Positions 45,497-53,174 of a stretch of DNA of 64,000 bases are shown piece after piece. Source of the DNA: Dokdonella_A sp966248875 (GTDB lineage: Bacteria; Pseudomonadota; Gammaproteobacteria; Xanthomonadales; Rhodanobacteraceae); assembly GCA_966248875.1 (NCBI GenBank), contig CBINBI010000008.1, forward strand, positions 5,750 to 69,749, read 5' to 3'. How positions within the stretch are numbered: position 1 is the stretch's first letter; each line of letters opens with the position of its first letter. A model generated the notes under the pieces. It had not been told where the DNA came from. It worked only from the letters and a program-made list of their open reading frames with translations, and did no database searches. The position numbers and the translations under genes are program-made.

Positions 45497-45874
45497 TCAC
45501 ACGACCGTGACGAGGTCGGAATACCTGCTCAGACCTTCATCGTGCGTCAGGAACCGCAACGGCTCACTGATGGCCTGGGCGATCAGCATGCGATCGAACG
45601 GGTCGCGATGGTGCATCGGCAGCTTGCGCACCTGGGTCGTGTGTTGCCACGTGATCGGCAACGCCTGAAGGCCCGCGGCCTCGAGTTCCTCCTCGAGCGC
45701 TTCGCTGTCGATCTCGAGCTTGCCCAGCGACGCCTTGATGTCAATTTCCCAGAGGCTTGCCGCGCTCACATAGCTCGCATCGGCCATCCGGATCTGCTTG
45801 CGCGCCGCGGCAGACAGCTTCCTGGAATCCTGCATCACCCAGAGCACGAGATGCGTGTCGAGCAGCAGCTTCAC
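45497..45874 (-). CDS. VapC-type PIN-domain toxin
   Basis: 125 residues from GTG 45874. PIN RNase fold with the acidic set Asp6 (KLLLDTHLVLW), Glu43 (SLWEIDIKASLGKLE), Asp94 (HHRDPFDRMLIAQA) and Asp112 (LTHDEGLSRY). The LDTHxxLW start is the subgroup paired with Phd-like antitoxins. Expected to cleave tRNA or rRNA when free. It overlaps the antitoxin stop by four bases (GTGA), the normal coupled order with the antitoxin first. Confidence 0.92.
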   Translation of the reverse strand: MKLLLDTHLVLWVMQDSRKLSAAARKQIRMADASYVSAASLWEIDIKASLGKLEIDSEALEEELEAAGLQALPITWQHTTQVRKLPMHHRDPFDRMLIAQAISEPLRFLTHDEGLSRYSDLVTVV

Positions 45875-46110
45875 TTCGCATCGCCCTCGAACTCGCGCAG
45901 CACCGACTCCGGCAACGGCGCGTCGAAGTCGCTGCCGATCCTGATCCTGCCCTTCATGAGCCCGAAGCGCACCGGTTTGCGCGGGCCGCTGGCGGGTCCG
46001 AGCTTCGCAAGCGGACGGCCCGCCTTGGCGATCAAGATGGTCTCGCCCTCGCTTGCCGCTTCGACGAGCTCGGAAAGGCGTGTCTTTGCCTCGTAGAGAT
46101 TCAGTTGCAT
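45871..46110 (-). CDS. Phd/YefM family antitoxin
   Basis: 79 residues. N-terminal Phd DNA-binding part MQLNLYEAKTRLSELVEAASEGETILIAKAGRP is followed by an Arg/Pro-rich toxin-binding tail with GRIRIGSDFDAPLPESVLREF. ATG 46110 is preferred to the ATG at 46140 because the latter would place the operator repeats inside the coding region. First gene of the pair; predicted to bind vapC product and repress its own promoter. Confidence 0.92.
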   Translation of the reverse strand: MQLNLYEAKTRLSELVEAASEGETILIAKAGRPLAKLGPASGPRKPVRFGLMKGRIRIGSDFDAPLPESVLREFEGDAK

Positions 46111-46121
46111 GACCCGGCCTA

Positions 46122-46148
46122 CTTGACCAACCTTGACCAATCATAGCA
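46122..46148 (-). promoter_or_regulatory. Extended -10 promoter and direct-repeat operator of the Phd/VapC module
   Basis: Minus strand: TGCTATGAT at 46148-46140 is an extended -10 (TGn plus TATGAT, five of six matches). Directly downstream TTGGTCAAG occurs twice with a period of ten bases (46140-46132 and 46130-46122), overlapping the expected transcription start. One helical turn spacing on the same face fits a Phd dimer array. The promoter lies just past the alr stop. Confidence 0.6.
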
Positions 46149-46167
46149 CGAGGCGCTTCCACACGCG

Positions 46168-47250
46168 TCAGCTCTCGTCCTCGACAAAGCGTACGCGCCG
46201 GGTGACGCCGCATGTCAGCTCGTAGCCGATGGTGCCGGCGTGCGAGGCGATCTCCTCGACGGGCAATCCGCGGCCCCACAGCACGACAGGGTCGCCGACG
46301 CGGGCGCCGGGATGCCCGCGCAGGTCGATGGTCACGAGATCCATCGACACGCGCCCGATCAGGCTCGCGCGCGTGCCTTTGACGAGCACCGGCGTGCCGG
46401 CGGCGGCGTGGCGCGGATAGCCGTCGCCGTAGCCGATCGCGGCGACGCCGACGTCCATGTCCTCCGGGCATTCGAACGTCGCGGCGTAGCCGACGTGCTC
46501 GCCCTTGCGCACGCGATTGACGGCGATCAGCCGCGTCGAGAGCGTCATCGCCGGCTTGAAACCGAAATCGGCGCCGACCTTGCCGGCGACGACCGAGATG
46601 CCGTAGAGCGCGCCGCCGGCGCGCACCCAGTCGGCCCGCGCCCGCGGCCAGCCGAGGATGCCGGCCGAGTTCGAAAGCGAGCGCTCGCCTTCGACGCCGT
46701 CGAGCGCGCGCTCGAAGCGCTCGATCTGCGTCGCGGTCTGCGCATCGTCGAACACGTCGGAATTGGCGAAATGCGTCATCAGTCCGACGTCGCGATCGAC
46801 GCTGGGCAGCTCGCGCAGGCGCGCGACGAGCTCGCGTGCACGCTCGGGCGCAAAGCCGAGGCGGTGCATGCCGGTATCGAGCTTGAGCCAGACGTGCAGC
46901 GGCCGCGGATCGGTGTCGGCGGCGAGCCAGCCGATCTGCGCGTCGTGATGGATCACCGAGTCGAGACGCAGGCGGCGCATCTCGGCGAGATCGGCAGCCT
47001 CGTCCGGCCCGGACAGCACGACGATGCGCTGCGACATCCCCGCCGCGCGCAGGCGCTGGCCGTCCGCAATGCCAGCGACGCCGAACGCATCCGCCGCCTG
47101 CAACGCGCGCGCGACGCGCTCGAGCCCGTGCCCGTAGCCGTCGGCCTTGACCACCGCCATGACCTTCGCGCCCGGCGCCAGCTCGCGGACGCGGCGCAGA
47201 TTGTCGCGCAGCGCACCGAGATGGATCGTGGCGGCGGTGGCGCGGCTCAT
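46168..47250 (-). CDS. alr: Alanine racemase
   Basis: 360 residues, makes D-alanine for peptidoglycan. N-terminal TIM barrel with PLP Lys35 in AVVKADGYGHG, WLKLDTGMHRLGF and MTHFANSD; C-terminal beta domain with the second catalytic Tyr in GEHVGYAATF and RVSMDLVTIDLR. The gene ends 20 bases before the toxin-antitoxin promoter. It follows dnaB, and the 120-base gap between them is filled by a repeat. Confidence 0.96.
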   Translation of the reverse strand: MSRATAATIHLGALRDNLRRVRELAPGAKVMAVVKADGYGHGLERVARALQAADAFGVAGIADGQRLRAAGMSQRIVVLSGPDEAADLAEMRRLRLDSVIHHDAQIGWLAADTDPRPLHVWLKLDTGMHRLGFAPERARELVARLRELPSVDRDVGLMTHFANSDVFDDAQTATQIERFERALDGVEGERSLSNSAGILGWPRARADWVRAGGALYGISVVAGKVGADFGFKPAMTLSTRLIAVNRVRKGEHVGYAATFECPEDMDVGVAAIGYGDGYPRHAAAGTPVLVKGTRASLIGRVSMDLVTIDLRGHPGARVGDPVVLWGRGLPVEEIASHAGTIGYELTCGVTRRVRFVEDES

Positions 47251-47260
47251 TGTTGGAGGC

Positions 47261-47366
47261 GGGGATCGGGGATTGGGGATTCGGGATTCGGAACAGCCGA
47301 ACTCGAAACGACGCGCCCGTGGACGCGCGCTTTGCCGAATCCCGAATCCCTAATCTCCAATCCCGG
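47261..47366. repeat. Inverted GGGATT-type repeat pair between dnaB and alr
   Basis: Left arm 47261-47290 is made of gggatt/gggattcg units; right arm 47335-47366 is its inverse (cgaatcccgaatccc). Centre of 44 bases. This GATTCGGGATT repeat type is frequent in Lysobacterales genomes (from general knowledge). A third copy lies inside ycaQ at 50338-50372. Confidence 0.75.
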
Positions 47367-47371
47367 CCCCA

Positions 47372-48760
47372 TCACTCGAAACTCCCCGCGTAGCTGTCCG
47401 AGGCGAAGTTGGCGAACTTCGTGTACTGACCGAGGAACGTCAGGCGCACGGTGCCGGTGGGGCCGTTGCGCTGCTTGCCGATGATGATCTCGGCGGTGCC
47501 CTTGTCGCTGGAATCCGGGTTGTAGTACTCGTCGCGGTAGATGAACAGGATCACGTCGGCATCCTGCTCGATCGCACCCGACTCGCGCAGGTCGGCCATG
47601 ACCGGGCGCTTGTCGGTGCGTTGTTCGAGCGAACGGTTGAGCTGCGACAGCGCCACGACGGGGATGTCCAGCTCCTTCGCGAGCGCCTTCAGGCTGCGCG
47701 AGATTTCTGAAATTTCGGTGGCGCGATTCTCCTTGTTGCCGGGCACCTGCATGAGCTGCAGGTAGTCGATGACGATCAGGCCGAGATCGTGCTCGCGCTT
47801 GAGGCGGCGCGAGCGGGCGCGCAGCTCGCCCGGCGACAGCGCCGGCGTGTCGTCGATGAAGATCTTCGCCTCGGAAAGGAAGGTGATCGCGTTGGTCACG
47901 CGCGGCCACTCCTCCTCGGCGAGATCGCCGGTGCGCAGGTGCTGCTGGTTGATGCTGCCCAGCGAGGAGATCAGGCGGAACGCAAGCTGCGAGGCCGACA
48001 TCTCCATCGAGAACACGGCCACCGCCTTCTTCTTCTGGATCGCGGCGTACTCGGCGAAGTTGACCGCGAGCGCGGTCTTGCCCATCGAAGGCCGCGCCGC
48101 GACGATGATGAGATCGGAAGGCTGCAGCCCCGCCGTCATCTCGTCGAGATCGGCGAAGCCGGTCGCAAGCCCGGTCACCGAGCCCTTGCTCTCGTAGCGC
48201 TGGTGCAGGATCTGGAACGCTTCCTTGACCGCGGCGCGCATGGTCACGAAGCCCTTGCGCCCGCGCGCGCCGGCCTCGGCGATCTGGAACACCTTTTGCT
48301 CGGCCGTTTCCAGCAGCTCCTGGCTGGAGCGCCCTTCGGGCTGGAAGGCGTCGCCGGCGATCTCGGTGCCGGCGTCGATGAGCTGACGCAGCACCGACTT
48401 CTCGCGCACGATGTCGGCGTACGCGACGATGTTGGCCGCGCTCGGCGTCGAGTTCGCGAGCTCGACGACATAGCTGGTGCCGCCGACGAGATCGGCGAGG
48501 TTCTGCGACTGAAACCACTCGCCCAGCGTGACCGCGTCGTACGGCATGCCCTTCTCGGACAGCTCGCCGATCGCGCGGAAAATGATGCGGTGGTCGCGCC
48601 GGTAGAAATCGTTCTCGGTCAGCCGGTCGGCAACCCGATCCCATGAATCCGGCGCCAGCATCAGCCCGCCGAGCACGGCCTGCTCGGCCTCGATCGAGTG
48701 CGGAGGAACGCGCAGCGCTTCGACGTTGGAGACGGATTTGCGCTCGGTAAGGGCCGCCAT
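47372..48760 (-). CDS. dnaB: Replicative DNA helicase DnaB
   Basis: 462 residues. N-terminal primase-interacting domain (about 15-120, PPHSIEAEQAVLGGLML), linker, and RecA-like helicase with Walker A ARPSMGKTAL, VFSMEMSASQL, Walker B LIVIDYLQLM and the motif SRSLKALAKELDIPVVALSQLNR followed by LRESGAIEQDADVILF. No intein. Upstream lies a group of DnaA-box-like sites; downstream alr, the usual gene order. Confidence 0.97.
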   Translation of the reverse strand: MAALTERKSVSNVEALRVPPHSIEAEQAVLGGLMLAPDSWDRVADRLTENDFYRRDHRIIFRAIGELSEKGMPYDAVTLGEWFQSQNLADLVGGTSYVVELANSTPSAANIVAYADIVREKSVLRQLIDAGTEIAGDAFQPEGRSSQELLETAEQKVFQIAEAGARGRKGFVTMRAAVKEAFQILHQRYESKGSVTGLATGFADLDEMTAGLQPSDLIIVAARPSMGKTALAVNFAEYAAIQKKKAVAVFSMEMSASQLAFRLISSLGSINQQHLRTGDLAEEEWPRVTNAITFLSEAKIFIDDTPALSPGELRARSRRLKREHDLGLIVIDYLQLMQVPGNKENRATEISEISRSLKALAKELDIPVVALSQLNRSLEQRTDKRPVMADLRESGAIEQDADVILFIYRDEYYNPDSSDKGTAEIIIGKQRNGPTGTVRLTFLGQYTKFANFASDSYAGSFE

Positions 48761-48843
48761 CGCAGGAATTCTTGTCAGGAGACGGGCCGGTGATACTAGA
48801 GCACGTTCTCAGATCCTGCGATAGGACAGTCCGAGGAACATTC

Positions 48844-48927
48844 GGTGGGTAACTCCGGCCTTGCGGTGGATAAGTGCGGCGCCGCTGTCGATAAGCCTGT
48901 GCACAACTCTTGCGAGCCTGTGGAAGG
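48844..48927 (-). promoter_or_regulatory. Cluster of DnaA-box-like 9-mers upstream of dnaB
   Basis: Minus-strand near matches to TTATCCACA: TTATCCACC (48873-48865), TTATCGACA (48894-48886), the palindromic TTGTGCACA (48906-48898), plus weaker TTACCCACC (48852-48844) and a three-mismatch site at 48927-48919. Three sites within 42 bases have one or two mismatches. The interval 48761-49076 contains no gene. DnaA control of dnaB or a minor origin-like site is only a hypothesis. Confidence 0.35.
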
Positions 48928-49014
48928 CGCTGCGTGAACCCCAAGCCGGGCAGCGGCTTCGCCGACTGACCGACCTTCTCCACCACGCGCGTCCGGTTCG
49001 TTCGCGCGCGGCGA

Positions 49015-49050
49015 AAAAAAAAAAAAAATGATTCGCACTGAGCATCAGTG
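49015..49050 (-). terminator. Possible mgtC terminator with a 14-base A/T tract
   Basis: Minus strand: a perfect six-pair stem with three-base loop (49050-49036, cactga/tcagtg), seven bases, then fourteen T (49028-49015). The hairpin is short and spaced from the T tract, so strength is uncertain. The 14-base homopolymer is unusual in this GC-rich DNA. Confidence 0.45.
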
Positions 49051-49076
49051 GGGCGGCACGGCGATCGCGCGTTCGG

Positions 49077-49559
49077 CTATTTGCTCGAATCGTTGCGCTC
49101 CCCGTCGGTCGATGCCGGCTCGTCCCGCCTGCGGAACCAGCGCTCGAACGGTCCGCCGCATGCGATGGCGCCGAGGCCAAGGATCAATGCGATCAGCGCG
49201 ACGACATAGAAGCCGGCACCGCAGGCGACGCCGAGCAGCGCCGCGAGCCACACCGCGGCTGCCGTCGTCAATCCGCTCACGTGCCGGCTGACGGGGTCGC
49301 GCAGGATCACGCCGGCGCCGAGAAAGCCGATGCCGGTCAGCACGCCCTGGATCACACGGCTCAGCGCGTCGATGCGCTCTGCGTCGTCCTCGCCCGGCGG
49401 CACGACGATGAGCACGGCGAGCGCCGCGCCAAGACTGACCAGCGCGTTCGTGCGCACACCGGCCTGCTTGCCGTGGAGATCACGGTTGAGCCCGATCACC
49501 GCGCCCACGACGATGGACAACGCGAGCCGCGCGACGATGTCCAGCCAGGCATCCGGCAT
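49077..49559 (-). CDS. MgtC/SapB family membrane protein
   Basis: 160 residues with four or five helices. MgtC marks: ALSIVVGAVIGLNRDLHGKQAGVRTNALVSLGAAL, VIQGVLTGIGFLGAGVIL and VSGLTTAAAVWLAALLGVACG. It lacks the C-terminal ACT-like domain of Salmonella MgtC, so it belongs to the short SapB type, whose role is not settled. ATG 49559 is set by the family start. No mgt leader or Mg2+ riboswitch is recognisable. Confidence 0.92.
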   Translation of the reverse strand: MPDAWLDIVARLALSIVVGAVIGLNRDLHGKQAGVRTNALVSLGAALAVLIVVPPGEDDAERIDALSRVIQGVLTGIGFLGAGVILRDPVSRHVSGLTTAAAVWLAALLGVACGAGFYVVALIALILGLGAIACGGPFERWFRRRDEPASTDGERNDSSK

Positions 49560-49651
49560 GAACGCTCCTGCCCGTCCGTTCGTACGGATGCGATCTTGCG
49601 CGGCAGCGCCGCCTCGGGCAAGCGCGGCCGATGACAGGATCGGCCTGCGAG

Positions 49652-50965
49652 CTAGCGGCTGCGCGGGCTTGCGCCGCGACGGCGCAACGCATCCAGCAGC
49701 GGCCGCTTGAACGCGCGCGGCGTGCAGCGTCCGATGTCGACGCCTGGTGTGCCGTGCCAGCTCGCGCACTCGCCGATCGCGAACGCGACGGCGTCGGCGA
49801 GCGCATCGCTGATCCCGACGCCGTCTTCGAGATACAGCGCCTTCACCTCGAAGCGTCCTTCCGCGCGATGCGCCTTGGCATCGAGCCGGCCGACCAGCCG
49901 GCCGCGATGCAGGATCGGCAGCACGTAGTAGCCCCAGATGCGCTTCGGCGCGGGCACGTAGCACTCGATGCGGTAGTCGAAGCCGAACAGCGTCGCCGCG
50001 CGCTCGCGGTCCCACACCACGGGATCGAACGGCGACAGCAGCGTCGTATGTGTCGCGCGCAGTCGGCCGCTTGCGGCCGCGAGCGCGATCTCGCGATGGT
50101 CGCGATGCACGTAGACCGGCGCGTCCCAGCCGGCGACCGGAATGCGCAGCAGCTCGCCGCTCTCGACATAGGCGTCGAGGTCGGCGTCCTTGAGGCGCCG
50201 TCCGCTGCGGAAGTAATCGTTGATCCAGCGCGCCTGCGTCGCGCCGAGCGCGCGGACCGCGCCGAGCGTGAACTCGCGCTGCATCGCGGCGACGTCGAGA
50301 CCCGAATCCGGCCTCCATCGCAAAGGATCGCTTGCCTCCCGAATCCCGACTCCCGAATCCCCAATCCCCGCTCTCATCTTCGCCAGCACGCGCTCGGTGA
50401 GATCGTAGACGCGCTGGAAATTCTCGCGGCGCGCGATCATCAGCTCGCCGAGCGCGAACAGCGCTTCCAGCCAGCGCTTCTCGTCCTTCCAGCCCCACCA
50501 GCCACCGGTGCGCTTTTCGCGGCTCTCGAAATCGGCGGACTTAAGCGGGCCGGCCGCGCGGATGCGCGCGAGCACGGCATCCATCTCTGCCCTGCGCTCG
50601 CGGCGCATGCGCTCGGCGTTCTTCATCGACCAGTGGCCGAGCCGCTCCAGCGCATGGCGGCGGTGCAGCGGATAATCGGCCGACGGCGCGAAGCAGGCTT
50701 CGTGCGCCCAGCACTCGAAGATGCGGCCCTCGTCGAGCAGCTCGTCGAGCCAGGTGGGCCTGTACGCGCCGAGCCGCGAATACAGCACGAGGTACGGGCT
50801 GCGCGCGACGACGTGGATCGTGTCGATCTGCAGTACGCGCATGCGCTCGATCGCCGTCAGCACGTCCGTCTTGCGCGCGCGGCGGCGGGGCCTTGCGAGC
50901 AGTCCCTGTGCGGCAAGATGGACCAGCCGCGCCTGGTGCGCCGTGAGTCCCTGCATGCGCGCCAT
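49652..50965 (-). CDS. ycaQ: YcaQ/AlkZ-like winged-helix DNA glycosylase
   Basis: 437 residues of the HTH_42 (formerly DUF1006) family, glycosylases that unhook interstrand crosslinks. Tandem winged helices start ARLVHLAAQGLL; the catalytic Q-x-D is Gln46-Ile-Asp48 in VLQIDTIHVVARSPYLVLYSRLG. Later blocks: FECWAHEACF, LLSPFDPVVWDRERAATLFGFDYRIECYVP and WGYYVLPIL. Residues about 198-212 are encoded by a GGGATT-type repeat that enlarges a loop in frame, so this copy carries an insert relatives should lack. The start is not certain (50968, 50965 or 50956; no good ribosome binding site). Confidence 0.88.
   Translation of the reverse strand: MARMQGLTAHQARLVHLAAQGLLARPRRRARKTDVLTAIERMRVLQIDTIHVVARSPYLVLYSRLGAYRPTWLDELLDEGRIFECWAHEACFAPSADYPLHRRHALERLGHWSMKNAERMRRERRAEMDAVLARIRAAGPLKSADFESREKRTGGWWGWKDEKRWLEALFALGELMIARRENFQRVYDLTERVLAKMRAGIGDSGVGIREASDPLRWRPDSGLDVAAMQREFTLGAVRALGATQARWINDYFRSGRRLKDADLDAYVESGELLRIPVAGWDAPVYVHRDHREIALAAASGRLRATHTTLLSPFDPVVWDRERAATLFGFDYRIECYVPAPKRIWGYYVLPILHRGRLVGRLDAKAHRAEGRFEVKALYLEDGVGISDALADAVAFAIGECASWHGTPGVDIGRCTPRAFKRPLLDALRRRGASPRSR
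50338..50372. repeat. GGGATT-type repeat inside the ycaQ coding region
   Basis: A copy of the repeat between dnaB and alr (units of gattcgggag/gattgggga on the minus strand) lies within ycaQ and is translated as about GIGDSGVGIRE. It keeps the reading frame. Confidence 0.75.
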
Positions 50966-51045
50966 CATAGGGCGGGCGTCGGCCCGCCGGCATGCCTGCG
51001 AACGCGATGCGGCAGGCCGTTGCGTGCCCCGTGCGGCATCGTGCC

Positions 51046-52938
51046 TCAACGTTTCGGCGCGAGGATCGCGCCGAGCCGGTCCGGCGTGCCGTCGATGCGT
51101 TCGAGATGCGGATACCTGAGGCCGCCGCGGTAGTCGATGCGGAACGTGCGATAGATCTCGCCGTTCCGGACCAGCAGCTCCACCGGCGTGCCGTTCGCAC
51201 TCGCGGCGATCGCGTCCTCGAGCCGTACCGGCGTGAACTCGCGGCCCTGCACGGCAACGAGCGTGCTGCTCGTCGTGATGCCGGCCTTGAACGCGGGGCC
51301 GTTCCACCGTACGTCGGTGATCCGCGCGTCCTTGGTCGAGACGGTGAGCCCGATCGAGGCCGCGTGATCGGCCGTTTTGTTATCCGCTTCGTTCGTCTTC
51401 TGGTAATTGCTCGGCTTGTCGGTGTAGACGAGCTTCCAGCCGCTGGCGGCGAGGCCGTCGAGCGGCGGCGCGTTGGCATCGATGCGCTCGCGCAGGAATG
51501 CGGCCCAGTCGTATGTCTGGATCCTGTTGAGCGCGGCGACGACGTCGTCGAATGTGTACGGCTCGACCGTCCAGTGCCCGTCATTCACACCAAAAAACGC
51601 ACGCGCGAAATCGTCCAGCGAGCGCCGCTCTCGCGTCAGCTCGCGCAGCTTGGCATCGACGGCGAGCCAGACGAGCTGGCCGGCGCTGTAGTAGTCCTCG
51701 CTCATCTGGTAGTTGCGGAACGCGAGCGGACGGCGGTGCGCCGCGACGGGATCGTTGGTGGTGTCCTGCACGGTGCGCCAGCCGAGGCCGGGACGGTTGT
51801 CCGCGTAGCGCGAGGCGACCAGCGCCAGCGCGTCGCGCGTCTGTTCGGCGCTCCAGAGTCCCGAGCGTGCGGCGAGCACGAAGCCCCAGTACTGCGTCTG
51901 CCCTTCATACACCCAGAGCAGGCTGTCGCCCATCGGCACGTTGTAGTTCGGCGTCGCGAGTCCGGCGGGCCGCCGGAACTTGCCGTTCCACGAGTGCGTG
52001 AACTCGTGCGGCAGGAGATCGCGCGCCGCGACCTTCGCGTTCCACGACGTGAAATAGCCGGGCTTGGTGCCGTTCTCGCTGGAGCGGTGATGCTCCAGCC
52101 CAATGCGCGAGAGCTGATCGGACAGCGCGAGCAGGAAATCGTAGTGATCGTAATGCCGCGAGCCGTAGAGCTTGTACGCCTGGCGCACCAGCGCACGGTG
52201 CTTCTCGATCTGCTCGGACGTCATCTCGAGGTCCTTCGGCTCGTCTGCGAACACGTTGAGCCACACCGGCGCCTTCGCGCCGGGATCGAGATCGACGCGC
52301 TTGACGTAGCGCCCCGCGAACATCGGCGAATCGACCAGCGTTTCCAGGCTGACCGGCTTGAACGCGATGCTGCCCTCGCGCGCCTTGGCATCCAGCGGCT
52401 CAAGCGCGGTCGCGAACTGCCAGCCCGTCGGCAGCGTCGCGCTGGGCGCGACGGTGATGCGGCTGGCGTAGTGGCCGGCGGGATACAGCACCACCGTGTT
52501 CCACTGCAGGTTCAGAAGATCTGGCGTCATCACGACGCGGCCCTGACCCGTGTCCTGCGGCGAAAGAAACTGGAACTCCGCGACCAGCGTCGTCGCGCCT
52601 TCCGGCACGTCGACGCGGAACGCGTAGACGTCGGTCGAGTCGCGCGACCAGCGCAGCGGCTTGCCGTCGACCGTGAGCGTTAGGCCCGCGATCTTGTCGA
52701 TCGGTCCGCGCGGCGCGTGATTGCCGGGCAGCCACGCGGGATAGAGCAATGTCAGCGGGCCGCCCTTGACGGGAATCGCCTCGTGCACGCGGAAGATGCG
52801 GTGATCGAGATCGGTCGCGTCGACGCTGAGCTTCAGCGTGCCGGGATAGTCCACGTCGGCGGGCGCCGGCGTCTCCGCGCCGGTCGCGGTGGCAAACAGT
52901 AGAAGCACGCCCATCGCGGCGCCCGGAATCGACTTCAT
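51046..52938 (-). CDS. M61 family glycyl aminopeptidase with PDZ domain
   Basis: 630 residues with a signal peptide (about 1-21), so exported. N-terminal beta domain (about 30-230); gluzincin catalytic domain with HEFTH at 311-315 (zinc ligands and Glu) and the third ligand Glu345 in WVYEGQTQYWG; C-terminal PDZ domain (about 535-620) with ITDVRWNGPAFKAGI. Length and order match the Sphingomonas-type M61 enzymes that release N-terminal Gly or Ala. ATG 52938 is supported by GTGGAG eight bases upstream and the signal peptide. Confidence 0.93.
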   Translation of the reverse strand: MKSIPGAAMGVLLLFATATGAETPAPADVDYPGTLKLSVDATDLDHRIFRVHEAIPVKGGPLTLLYPAWLPGNHAPRGPIDKIAGLTLTVDGKPLRWSRDSTDVYAFRVDVPEGATTLVAEFQFLSPQDTGQGRVVMTPDLLNLQWNTVVLYPAGHYASRITVAPSATLPTGWQFATALEPLDAKAREGSIAFKPVSLETLVDSPMFAGRYVKRVDLDPGAKAPVWLNVFADEPKDLEMTSEQIEKHRALVRQAYKLYGSRHYDHYDFLLALSDQLSRIGLEHHRSSENGTKPGYFTSWNAKVAARDLLPHEFTHSWNGKFRRPAGLATPNYNVPMGDSLLWVYEGQTQYWGFVLAARSGLWSAEQTRDALALVASRYADNRPGLGWRTVQDTTNDPVAAHRRPLAFRNYQMSEDYYSAGQLVWLAVDAKLRELTRERRSLDDFARAFFGVNDGHWTVEPYTFDDVVAALNRIQTYDWAAFLRERIDANAPPLDGLAASGWKLVYTDKPSNYQKTNEADNKTADHAASIGLTVSTKDARITDVRWNGPAFKAGITTSSTLVAVQGREFTPVRLEDAIAASANGTPVELLVRNGEIYRTFRIDYRGGLRYPHLERIDGTPDRLGAILAPKR

Positions 52939-53174
52939 GCGGAATCTCCACTCGGCCATCGGCGCCGCCGTTGAGATGCCGCGCCGGGCCCGCATTTTTG
53001 CGTTCCCGGATGCGCGATCGTCCCGTGCCGATCGGCACATGCGCCGAGGCGTCCGGACATTTCCGCCGTCTTTACATCCAGGCGCGGCGCCGATCGCCTA
53101 GAATCGGCGCTTTTGCAGCCGGCAACGTTCAGAATCCGAAGCCACCGGCACACTGCCCGCCGAACCGGAACGCC

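Noticed and set aside
48761..49076. Chromosomal replication origin
   Set aside because: DnaA-like boxes occur, but no dnaA, dnaN, gidA or AT-rich unwinding region is adjacent.
49560..49651. mgtC leader or magnesium riboswitch
   Set aside because: Too short and without the leader peptide or stem-loops of known mgt leaders.
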